DNA of 64,000 nucleotides from Planctomycetota bacterium. GTDB lineage: Bacteria > Planctomycetota > B15-G4. The stretch is taken from the NCBI GenBank assembly GCA_029259695.1, contig JAJDEQ010000195.1, positions 1 to 64,000 of the forward strand, in the 5' to 3' direction. Positions within the stretch are counted from its first letter, which is position 1, and each line of letters starts with the position of its first letter. Under the pieces are notes generated by a model that searched no databases, had not been told where the DNA came from, and saw only the letters and a program-made list of their open reading frames with translations. Shown here one piece after another: positions 1-7,317 of the stretch. The translations under genes were made by a program, and so were the position numbers.

Positions 1-535
1 GTGCCGGCGGCGGCGCGATGGGTTGCCCGTCGCTGTCCAGGGCGAAGGCCACACCCAGGTCGTAGCGCAGCGGCCCCTGCTCCCCCTCCACCAGGATCCC
101 GCCGGCGTGGATCTCGACCACGGTGCCGGCCGCGATGGCCTCGCCCAGCGCCACCACGCGCGTGTCGATCACGGCGCGCGAGGACCCGTCAGCCAGCAGG
201 ATCAAGGAGACGACGTGGTTCGGTGGCGGCGCGAGCATCACCGCGGCCGCGTCCGCGGAAGCCCCCGCGTCGAGGGCGACGGCATCCACGCCCGGAAGCG
301 GCGCGAACACCATGCGCACCGGCGCCTCGCCGTCGTACGAGCCGAAGTGGGCCAGCAGGTCCATGCTCAACGCGGCCTCCGGGCCCGACGTGGACTCCAG
401 CTCGTCGTCGAAGTCGATCAGGTTGTCGACGCCGTCGTCCAGCTCCATGTCGGAGCCGACGAAGATGGGCACCGCGACACCCAGGGCCACCACCAGGAAG
501 CACAACGCGCCGATGGTCTTGCGCTCGAGCTTCAT
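1..535 (-). CDS. PilP/GspC-like inner-membrane secretion protein (partial, runs off the window)
   Basis: The frame opens at an ATG whose A (535) is shared with the TGA stop of the upstream PilO-like gene (TGATG overlap). It stays open to the window edge, giving 178 codons. The N-terminus (MKLERKTIGALCFLVVALGV) is a short basic stretch followed by one hydrophobic anchor, about residues 7-25. An acidic linker follows (MELDDGVDNLIDFDDE). The visible C-terminal part includes GTVVEIHAGGILVEGEQGP, which resembles the small beta domain of PilP/GspC pilotin-contact proteins. Its place as the last gene of a GspG-F-pseudopilin-PilMN-PilO string supports a role linking the inner-membrane platform to the secretin. 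The family call rests mainly on gene order. The C-terminus is missing. Confidence 0.65.
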   Translation of the reverse strand, partial: MKLERKTIGALCFLVVALGVAVPIFVGSDMELDDGVDNLIDFDDELESTSGPEAALSMDLLAHFGSYDGEAPVRMVFAPLPGVDAVALDAGASADAAAVMLAPPPNHVVSLILLADGSSRAVIDTRVVALGEAIAAGTVVEIHAGGILVEGEQGPLRYDLGVAFALDSDGQPIAPPPA

Positions 536-1071
536 CAGCCGTTCGCCTGACTACGGAAGTGCTTGAACATCGTCACCGAGAAGTCGAACGAGAGCCCCTG
601 GCCATCGTCCAACCACACCCGGGTGCGCGAGATCAGCGACAGGGCCGGGTCACGCTCCAGCTCCGCGAGGAAGCGCGCGATGCCCTGGGCCGGGCCGGAG
701 CCGCTCACGCGGTACACGTCTCGGTCCTCGTACTTTCCCTTCTCGAGCTCGACCGCGTCGCAGGTCACCGCGGCCAGGCGCGCGTGCTCCTCGACGCGTT
801 GCAGCACAGCGATCACACCGGCCTCCTCGAGCGCACCCCAGGCCTCGAGCACGCCCTGGGCGAAGTCGTCGAGGTCGACGCGCGAGCCCTCGAACTCGAC
901 TTCGCGCAGGCGCAGCTCCTCCTTCATCTCGGCGGAGCGCTCCTGGGCCTGGGCCAGTGCGACCGCGTAACGATCGAGGGAGACCCGCTCGAGCGAAGCG
1001 AAGGCCCACGTCCCCGCGGCCAGCAGGACCAGCCCGATGACGAGAGCGTTGTTGCGCAGGAACCAGATCAT
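535..1071 (-). CDS. PilO/GspM-like inner-membrane platform protein
   Basis: The product is 178 aa. It starts at MIWFLRNNALVIG, because this ATG overlaps the upstream PilM-PilN stop as ATGA, although the frame stays open four codons further. There is one N-terminal membrane segment (about residues 6-24). An acidic, probably coiled-coil stretch follows (AQERSAEMKEELRLREVEFE). The C-terminal globular part (about 95-175) looks like the ferredoxin-like fold of PilO/GspM: GSGPAQGIARFLAELERDP followed by beta strands. Position directly after a PilM-PilN fusion and before a PilP-like gene matches PilM-N-O-P order. Sequence identity in this family is low, so the call depends on length, topology and context. 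Confidence 0.75.
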   Translation of the reverse strand: MIWFLRNNALVIGLVLLAAGTWAFASLERVSLDRYAVALAQAQERSAEMKEELRLREVEFEGSRVDLDDFAQGVLEAWGALEEAGVIAVLQRVEEHARLAAVTCDAVELEKGKYEDRDVYRVSGSGPAQGIARFLAELERDPALSLISRTRVWLDDGQGLSFDFSVTMFKHFRSQANG

Positions 1072-2468
1072 GGCGCTCTCCAACGCCCGTCGATGCTGAA
1101 CAGCAGCGTCTCCTCGCGGCCCGCCTGCTCGTCGTAGCGCACCGTTTCCTCGACGTCCTGCAGGAACGGCACATCCATCAGCTCGGCGCGGTACTGCGCC
1201 AGCAGCCGGATGGCATCCAGACGCGTGGAGCCGTCGACGTGACCCTCGAGACGGATCCCGTCGTCCTCGGTGCAGGTGAACTCCGTCAGGAAGGTGTTCG
1301 TGGGGGCGCGATTCGAGACCTCGGCGAACAGCCGGCTCGCCGGGCGACGCATGCCGAGGATGCCGTTGATGCGCGCGAGGTCGGCGCGATCGGTGCGCAG
1401 CATTTCCTCCTCGACGCGTTCCTGCTCGAGCTGCCAGGCAGCCACGAGTGTGTTCAACTGACTGGCCCGCGTGCGCAGCAGCTCCCCGTCACGCGTGAAC
1501 GTGACCACGTTGCGGGCCCCCATCACCGCCATGGCGATGAGCAGCGCACTGAGGATCGGCTTGCCCAGCGCCACGGGCATGGCCACCTTGAGGTCGAGCA
1601 CCGTGAGACCGCGGCCCCGCGACAGGTGCTGCAGCAGTCCGATCGTCGCCAGGCCCAGGCGGACCTCGTCGGCGGGACGCGGACCCTGCATGTCGATCGG
1701 GATGATCTGCAGGTCCTGGGCCACCTCGCGCTGGGACTCCTCCAGCAGCCCGAGCGACGGGGCGAAGGCCACGGCTTCGGGCGCGGGCAGTCCCAGGTCG
1801 ACCACGTAGTCGATCGTGCGCGGGATCTCCAGCTCGAGCGTGCGCACCAGCGCGTCCATGTCCACCCGGGCCTCGCGCTCCAGGTTGATGGAGCGTTCCT
1901 GCACCGGCACGCCGGCCTGCAGGTACGTGATGCGGATGCCCTGGGAGTTGGCATCGACCACCGCCAGGTGCTCGGGCAGGTCTGCGGGCAGGGCGTGCAG
2001 CACCGCCTCTCCCGAATCGCAGACCGTGGCCAGCTTCACGTCGCCGTGGCACATCAGCTCGCCGAGCACGCCGCGATGGGGAACGGCGAGCACCGCGTGC
2101 TTGGTGAGTTTCTTCTCGGCCTTGCCCAACGCGCGGTGAGCGACCTCGATCGGCGCCTCGGCGCTCAGCGAGCAGGCCGCCCGCGCCTGGCGTTCGACCA
2201 CGGCGAGGCGTTCGCTGCGACTGAGGCGCGGCAGGTTGATCTGGAAGCGGACCACGTGCTCGTCGGCAATGGCCACGTGCACAGGCTGCGCGATGTGTCC
2301 TTCGTCGGACAGCCAGTCGACGATCTGCGTGGCCATCTCGCGCTGGACGTCGTCGACCTGGTGGGTCTTCAGCACGGCGTACGAGCCGGGACGGATGTCG
2401 GCGATGGTGGCCGCCCAGCGATCGCCATCGATCTCGATCAGGATGTGTCGGTTCTTCTTCATGCCCAT
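1068..2468 (-). CDS. PilM-PilN fusion (GspL-like) platform protein
   Basis: The product is 466 aa. Residues 1 to about 290 resemble the actin-like PilM/GspL cytoplasmic domain: an N-terminal ILIEIDGDRW strand, a PRLSRSERLAVVERQAR helix region and AVVDANSQGIRI. One membrane helix follows around 297-318 (ALLIAMAVMGARNVVTF), then a coiled coil. A PilN-like periplasmic domain ends the protein (LFAEVSNRAPTNTFLTEFTC, then the EGHVDGSTRLDAIRLLAQYR segment). In many type IV pilus systems PilM and PilN are separate; here they form one chain, as in GspL. It lies 9 bp after the second tailed pseudopilin and overlaps the PilO-like gene by ATGA. Either the ATG at 2468 or the one at 2462 could be the start. 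Confidence 0.82.
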   Translation of the reverse strand: MGMKKNRHILIEIDGDRWAATIADIRPGSYAVLKTHQVDDVQREMATQIVDWLSDEGHIAQPVHVAIADEHVVRFQINLPRLSRSERLAVVERQARAACSLSAEAPIEVAHRALGKAEKKLTKHAVLAVPHRGVLGELMCHGDVKLATVCDSGEAVLHALPADLPEHLAVVDANSQGIRITYLQAGVPVQERSINLEREARVDMDALVRTLELEIPRTIDYVVDLGLPAPEAVAFAPSLGLLEESQREVAQDLQIIPIDMQGPRPADEVRLGLATIGLLQHLSRGRGLTVLDLKVAMPVALGKPILSALLIAMAVMGARNVVTFTRDGELLRTRASQLNTLVAAWQLEQERVEEEMLRTDRADLARINGILGMRRPASRLFAEVSNRAPTNTFLTEFTCTEDDGIRLEGHVDGSTRLDAIRLLAQYRAELMDVPFLQDVEETVRYDEQAGREETLLFSIDGRWRAP

Positions 2469-2477
2469 GGCGTTCCG

Positions 2478-3125
2478 CTACGACGTGAGGTCGTCTCCCG
2501 TGGCGAACGCGCGGTCGGCTCCTGCGCTGCGCAGCACGTAGGTGGCCGGGTCGAGCGTGAAGGCCGTGCCGAAGCCGTCGTCGCGGAAGTCGAGGCCCAG
2601 GCCCATGGCCGCGCGGTCCGTCGACCAGGTGCCGGTCAACACGCCCCCGGACTCGATGAAGTTGGCCAGCACCTCGACGATCAGTCGCATGCGGGCACGC
2701 GTCTTGCGGCTCCCCGGGACCGAGCCCGGGACCAGGGACTGGATGTCGTCGGCGGCGCCCAGGTCGTCCTGCCCGTTGGGCCCGCGGCTGCGGATCGTCG
2801 CCAGGTCCGGGTCGGCGACGACCGCGAACACGTAGCCGACGTTGCCGCCCCACGAGTCGTTCACCACGGTCTGCGACACGCCCGGCACGAGGTACACGCC
2901 CAGGAAGTCCACGGCCGTGAGCGAGGCGGGGAAGGTCCCCTTGTCGAAGTAGTACTCCTCGAGCGCCGCGGAGACCTCGCGCAACTCGGACATGACGTCG
3001 TCACGGCGCGACTGGTCGATGAACAGGCGCGCCATGGGGGTGGCCGTGCCGACGAGGATCGCGAGCACGGCGAGCACCACCACCAGTTCGATCAGCGTGA
3101 AGCCGTTGCGTCCGCGGGCGGTCAC
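2478..3125 (-). CDS. Type II secretion pseudopilin with duplicated GspG-type tail
   Basis: The product is 215 aa, starting at a GTG that overlaps the upstream stop as GTGA. The prepilin peptidase site is a short basic leader followed by G/FTLIELVVVLAVLAILVG (cleavage before Phe9). The body carries two copies of the GspG-type acidic tail motif: IRSRGPNGQDDLGAADDI near the middle and LRSAGADRAFATGDDL at the end. In ordinary GspG this SxGxDG...DD(I/L) motif occurs once and binds calcium. It is probably a minor or accessory pseudopilin that assembles with the 5201-5842 product. Methylation and export would be by the pilin machinery, which is not in this window. Confidence 0.85.
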   Translation of the reverse strand: MTARGRNGFTLIELVVVLAVLAILVGTATPMARLFIDQSRRDDVMSELREVSAALEEYYFDKGTFPASLTAVDFLGVYLVPGVSQTVVNDSWGGNVGYVFAVVADPDLATIRSRGPNGQDDLGAADDIQSLVPGSVPGSRKTRARMRLIVEVLANFIESGGVLTGTWSTDRAAMGLGLDFRDDGFGTAFTLDPATYVLRSAGADRAFATGDDLTS

Positions 3126-3958
3126 AGGTCGTCTCCGTTGCCGGGCACGCCGTCGCTGCCGGAGGAGGCGAAACCCACGACCGCGGTGGACAGCGTGTTG
3201 CCGAAACCGTCCTGGCCCAGAGTGTCGGGCATGCCCAGTTGCTCCAGCAGGCCGCCGGGCCCCGTGGCCAGCGAGGGGGTCGACGGCGTGCCGTAGAACC
3301 CGAGCAGCGAGGTGATGGCGGACTCGGCCGCGGCGATCTGGGCCTGGAGCGCGGGCAGGTCCGCGACCGCGGCGTGGGTCAGTCGGCGGCGCGTGATCGA
3401 GGCGTCGCGCAGCGCGGTGCGCAGCAAGGCACGCGCCGTGGGCGACATCGCCGCGTCGTTCATGTACGGACTCATGAAGAACGCCGCGCGCAACAGTCGC
3501 AGCCGATTGCGCGTCCCGGGCCGGCCGGCGTTCTGGGCCGGCAGGACGTGCCCCAGGTCGTCGCTGGTCGCGAGTTGCCCGTCTTCGCCGCGGCTCGTGA
3601 TGCTGACCGCGCCGGCGGCCACCGAGTACCCCACGTCGGCCCCCTGACCGAAGGGGTCACCCGTCATCAGGTCGAGCGAGTTCGCCGTCCCGGAGGTCCG
3701 CAGGGCGGCGACGTCGGTCGGGAAGGCGCCGTGCCTGCGATGGTACTCGTGCGCCGCCAGGGTCAGGGACGCCACGGTGCGCTCGGCGCGCAAGGTGCGC
3801 TCCGCGAGTCGCGGGACGATCCGCTCTGCGAACAGCCCGCCCCCCATGACCGTCGCGAGACCCACGACCATCACCACGACGACGAGGACGTAGCCGCCCT
3901 CGTCGGCGCGTGCACGCCGCACGGCCCCACCGACTTGCCCGCGTCGCACGGTGCTCAT
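3122..3958 (-). CDS. Divergent pseudopilin with two GspG-type acidic motifs
   Basis: The start is taken at MSTVRRGQ, where the ATG overlaps the gspF stop as ATGA; the frame extends upstream but only through gspF. The product is 278 aa. A long basic leader ends in EGG/YVLVVVVMVVGLATVM, a pseudopilin-like hydrophobic helix with Tyr rather than Phe after the Gly. Two GspG-like acidic motifs are present, ITSRGEDGQLATSDDLG and a terminal FASSGSDGVPGNGDDL. Between them lies an Ala-rich helical insert (about residues 155-235) not found in typical GspG. It is a sister of the next gene, and the pair probably arose by duplication. It is likely a minor pseudopilin. Confidence 0.75.
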   Translation of the reverse strand: MSTVRRGQVGGAVRRARADEGGYVLVVVVMVVGLATVMGGGLFAERIVPRLAERTLRAERTVASLTLAAHEYHRRHGAFPTDVAALRTSGTANSLDLMTGDPFGQGADVGYSVAAGAVSITSRGEDGQLATSDDLGHVLPAQNAGRPGTRNRLRLLRAAFFMSPYMNDAAMSPTARALLRTALRDASITRRRLTHAAVADLPALQAQIAAAESAITSLLGFYGTPSTPSLATGPGGLLEQLGMPDTLGQDGFGNTLSTAVVGFASSGSDGVPGNGDDL

Positions 3959-5151
3959 CCCTGCAGCCCCTGCATGGCACCGTAGAGCGTGTTGAGCACC
4001 ACGGCCGCGACGCCTACCACGATGCCGGCGAGCACGCACGTCATCACGGGTTCGAGGATCGCCAGGCCGCGTTTCACCGCCGACTGGGCCTCCTCGTCGT
4101 AGCTCGCACCGACCTGTTCGAAGCCCAGGCCCAGGTCACCCGATTCCTCGCCGGTCTTGATCATCACCAGCGCCAGCCCCGGCAGCAGCTTGTACCGCCG
4201 GAACGTGTCGGTCAGCTTCTCGCCGTCCATCAGCCGTTGCGCCGAGGCGCGCAGGCCCTCCGACAGGCGCGGCAGGGCCACGATCGATGCGGCCATGTTG
4301 AGCGCCTGGATCGGAGTCACACCCGACGACATGAGCATCGACATGGTGCGGCACATGCGCGCCCGGTTGAGCGTCAACACGATGCCACTGGCGATCGGCA
4401 TGCGCACGAGCACGATCATCATGACGCGCAGGCCGATGCGACTCTTCACGAAGAAGAAGAACGCCACCGCCGCCGCCAGGCTGCCCAGCAGCACGAGCCC
4501 CATGTTGTTGGCCACGATGTCCGACAGCCCCATCAGCACCTTCGTTGACGTGGGCAACTCCTCGTCGGAGATGTTGTTGATCATGTCCGCGAGGCGCGGG
4601 ACCGTGAAGCCCAGCATCGCGAGCACGAGCGCGTACGTGGCGCCGAGCAGCACGAGCGGGTAGATCGTGGCCTGGCGGATCAGCCCGCGCAGGCTCTTCT
4701 GCCAGTCGAGGAAGCGCGCCAGGTACTCGAAGGACTGGTGGATCGCACCCGTCATCTCACTCGAGCGCACGAGTTCGACGTACAGGCGGTCGAACGACTT
4801 GGGATAGGCGCCGAGCGCGTCAGCCAACGTGCTGCCCCCCTCCACCTTCTCGATCACGCCCGCATACACCTCGCGCACCTTCGGTTGGGTCGCCTCGTCG
4901 CGCACGGCCTGGATCGCTGTGAGCACCGGGACACCGGCGTCGAGCAACGAACGCATCGCCTTGGTGAACGCGATCAGCGTCTCGGACGGGAGCGCCTTCT
5001 CTCCGCGTCTTCCAGTACCCAGTGCGCGGGCACTCACCAGGAGTTTCCCGCCCTGCTCCAACGAGTGGATCAGGGCCTCCTCGTGATCCGCCTGGAGCAC
5101 CGACTTGACGAGCGTGCCATCGGCTTCGAGATACGTGGATTGGAACTTCAT
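3955..5151 (-). CDS. gspF: Type II secretion inner-membrane platform protein GspF/PilC
   Basis: The product is 398 aa, the normal length for GspF/PilC. Two repeated GspF domains are visible. The first begins around residue 63 (FTKAMRSLLDAGVPVLTAIQ) and the second around 270 (RARMCRTMSMLMSSGVTPIQ). Each is followed by the family's EGG(S/K)L region. Three hydrophobic membrane segments are seen: about 165-190, about 215-240 and at the C-terminus (LAGIVVGVAAVVLNTLYGAM). It forms the polytopic platform that connects the GspE ATPase to pseudopilus assembly. It is 49 bp downstream of the major pseudopilin and overlaps the next pseudopilin gene by ATGA, so it is clearly in one operon. Confidence 0.95.
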   Translation of the reverse strand: MKFQSTYLEADGTLVKSVLQADHEEALIHSLEQGGKLLVSARALGTGRRGEKALPSETLIAFTKAMRSLLDAGVPVLTAIQAVRDEATQPKVREVYAGVIEKVEGGSTLADALGAYPKSFDRLYVELVRSSEMTGAIHQSFEYLARFLDWQKSLRGLIRQATIYPLVLLGATYALVLAMLGFTVPRLADMINNISDEELPTSTKVLMGLSDIVANNMGLVLLGSLAAAVAFFFFVKSRIGLRVMMIVLVRMPIASGIVLTLNRARMCRTMSMLMSSGVTPIQALNMAASIVALPRLSEGLRASAQRLMDGEKLTDTFRRYKLLPGLALVMIKTGEESGDLGLGFEQVGASYDEEAQSAVKRGLAILEPVMTCVLAGIVVGVAAVVLNTLYGAMQGLQG

Positions 5152-5200
5152 AGGTCTCCACGCATCTCGAAGCCGGGTGCCCGTTCACATCCGGATGAAC

Positions 5201-5842
5201 TCAGCGCTGGCTGAGGATCATCCCGATGTCGTCGTCCGCGATCTCGGTGGTCGAGGTGCAGGCGGGGCTCGTGTCCATCTGGCCATCCGGACCGGCCGAC
5301 AGGATGATCACGCGCCGGAAGTTGGTGGCGTGCGTGTCCCAGAAGCTGCGCACCATGCACACGTAGGGACGGCCCCACGGGTCGAGCGGCGCACCCTCGG
5401 GCAGGTACGGACCGCGCCACTGGAACTCGCCGCTGGTGGAGTACGCCGCGGCGGCAGCACCCTGCGGCTCGTTGACCACGAGGTGGTTGTCCATCACGTC
5501 ACCGTAGCTCGCGTTCATGAACCACGTGTTCCAGTTGGAGTTGTTCCGGAACGGGTTGGCGGTGGGGACCGAGGGACCGGAGCCGATGACGCGCACGCGG
5601 TTGGGGTTGCCCGAACCGTCACGCGCCGGGAACTGACCCAGGTCCTTGTACATGCTCATCATCGACGCACCGAGCATCTTGACCTCGGAGCGCGCACGAC
5701 CGCGCTGGCTGTCCTCGATGTAACCCGTCACCAAGGGAACCGCGATTCCCGCGAGCAGCAGGATGACGCCCAGCACGACGACGACCTCGACCAGCGTGAA
5801 ACCGCCTCGTCGACGATCGTTCTTGTTGTTGGACTGCAACAT
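5201..5842 (-). CDS. gspG: Major pseudopilin GspG-like
   Basis: The start is at ATG 5842, preceded by GAGG about 7 nt upstream; an in-frame upstream extension lacks pilin-like features. The product is 213 aa. The leader ends in RRRGG/FTLVEVVVVLGVILLL, a class III signal with Glu5. The C-terminus has the GspG hallmark LSAGPDGQMDTSP followed by an ADDDI acidic ending, and an internal PYLPEGAPLDPWGRPY segment characteristic of GspG. It is longer than classical GspG (about 140 aa), with an inserted region around residues 70-140. It is the first gene of the operon, consistent with the most abundant subunit. Confidence 0.9.
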   Translation of the reverse strand: MLQSNNKNDRRRGGFTLVEVVVVLGVILLLAGIAVPLVTGYIEDSQRGRARSEVKMLGASMMSMYKDLGQFPARDGSGNPNRVRVIGSGPSVPTANPFRNNSNWNTWFMNASYGDVMDNHLVVNEPQGAAAAAYSTSGEFQWRGPYLPEGAPLDPWGRPYVCMVRSFWDTHATNFRRVIILSAGPDGQMDTSPACTSTTEIADDDIGMILSQR

Positions 5843-6272
5843 CACAAACCTCACTAGTTTGAACTCGGAGTGGCTTGCGTGCTCCACGGTGATCCGAACA
5901 CGCGTCAGGTGTGCCTGTGTATCGGGGGAGTTTTGACCGGCGCTTGAGGCCAACCGGCCACGCGAGCTCGCGGTCCGGGTCACGAACGGAGGTGACTTGA
6001 GTCGTCCAATCTCCACAAACACGCGTCGCCGGGAGCACGTCGACCCGCCGTAGGTAGCGGCATCGCGACGCGTGGCCGCGATGCCGCGTCGTGCATTTCC
6101 TACGGGATTTTCTTCGAACGTCGTGCATGCGACGACGGGTTCGATGCGCAGCGCGCGGAGCACGGCGCGCACACGGTCGAAACGTGTCAAGAGCGCCGAA
6201 CACGAGAGCCGACGGTGAGTCTGTCGCGCGGCACGTCGCCGTGCCCGCGCAAGACTCTCCGGGAGGGATGTG
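5843..6272 (-). other. Divergent intergenic region between the pseudopilin operon and the cheX-REC/gspE pair
   Basis: These 430 bp carry no convincing gene. The composition is less GC-rich than the neighbours around 5840-5890 and 6090-6130, as expected for promoters. The only clear site is the GAGG ribosome binding site of the pseudopilin just above 5842. I could not place -35/-10 boxes with confidence. Confidence 0.5.
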
Positions 6273-7289
6273 ATGTTGCTCGAGAACGAAGCTCTCTTCC
6301 TGCACGAGAGCATCCAGCGCGTGTGGTCGTCGATGTTCGGCGTGGAAGCCGAACCGATCGAGGAACTCATCAGCCACGGAGAACGACAGGCATTCCTCAC
6401 TGCCATGATCCAGATCTCCGGCGACTGGACCGGGGCCGTGCTGATCGACTTCGAGCCGCCGCTCGCTCGCGAACTCACCGCACGCGCCAGTCGCTCCCAG
6501 GCGACGCAGGTCGTCATGGACCAGATGCGCGACGCCCTGGGTGAAGCGGCGAGCATGGTGGCGGGCCAGCTCAAGCACAACCTGCCGCCCCGCTCCAGCC
6601 TCTCGCAGCCGACGCTCTCGACCGGCGTGGACTACCGCTTGTTCATGCCGGGAGCCACACAGCTGTGCCGCGTGACGTGTCGTTGCGAGGGACGCCGCTT
6701 CCAGGCCACCGTCTACCAGGGCGCGACGTCGAGCGACGTCAACCCCCTCGCGGGCGCGCGCCACGCCGATCCGGTCGAGGATGCTGCTGACGGACCGGGG
6801 CAAGGACTCTCGACCAACCCCTTCGTCGACCCTCCGGAAGAGGAGGCCTCTGCCCGAGAGAACGGGAACGGGACCCAGGGCCCCCGCGCGCAGCGCCGCT
6901 CGCGACAGGACGGCGAGACCCTGGCCAAGAGCATCCTGATCGTCGACAACAGCCGTGTGACCCGCATGGCGCTGCGCCGCGACGTGGAGGCCACCGGCTT
7001 CCCCTCCATCGGCTTCCAGGAAGCGAACGACGGCCGCGAAGCGCTCACCCTACTGCGCGCCGGCGACGTGGACGTGCTGCTCAGCGACCTCTACATGCCC
7101 GAGATGAACGGCATGGAGCTGCTCGCGGCCATGCGATCGGAGGGCCTCGACGTGCCCACGATCTTCGTCACCTCCGAGCAGTCGCCGGAGGTGCTCGAGC
7201 AACTCGTGCGCGCCGGCGCGAGTTGCGTGCTGCCCAAGCCCTGGACCGTCGAGCAGCTCGAGAACGCCCTCGACCAGCTGGCCGGCTGA
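6273..7289 (+). CDS. CheX-type domain fused to a response-regulator receiver
   Basis: The start is ATG 6273, 5 nt after GGGAGGG; a GTG one codon earlier (6270) is possible. The product is 338 aa. Residues 1 to about 155 resemble the CheX/CheC-like phosphatase domain: an alpha/beta core with GDWTGAVLIDFEPPLAREL and the helix DQMRDALGEAASMVAGQLKH. A Pro/Asn-rich linker follows. Residues about 220-335 form a receiver domain (SILIVDNSRVTRMALRRDVE), with phospho-acceptor Asp272 in LLSDLYMPEMNG, a conserved Thr (FVTSE) and Lys (LPKPW). It sits 28 bp before gspE, so it may regulate the secretion/pilus motor. CheX and REC in one chain could act as an autophosphatase pair; this is inference. Confidence 0.82.
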   Translation: MLLENEALFLHESIQRVWSSMFGVEAEPIEELISHGERQAFLTAMIQISGDWTGAVLIDFEPPLARELTARASRSQATQVVMDQMRDALGEAASMVAGQLKHNLPPRSSLSQPTLSTGVDYRLFMPGATQLCRVTCRCEGRRFQATVYQGATSSDVNPLAGARHADPVEDAADGPGQGLSTNPFVDPPEEEASARENGNGTQGPRAQRRSRQDGETLAKSILIVDNSRVTRMALRRDVEATGFPSIGFQEANDGREALTLLRAGDVDVLLSDLYMPEMNGMELLAAMRSEGLDVPTIFVTSEQSPEVLEQLVRAGASCVLPKPWTVEQLENALDQLAG

Positions 7290-7317
7290 CCACACGGACA
7301 CGGCACGAGACGCAGCC

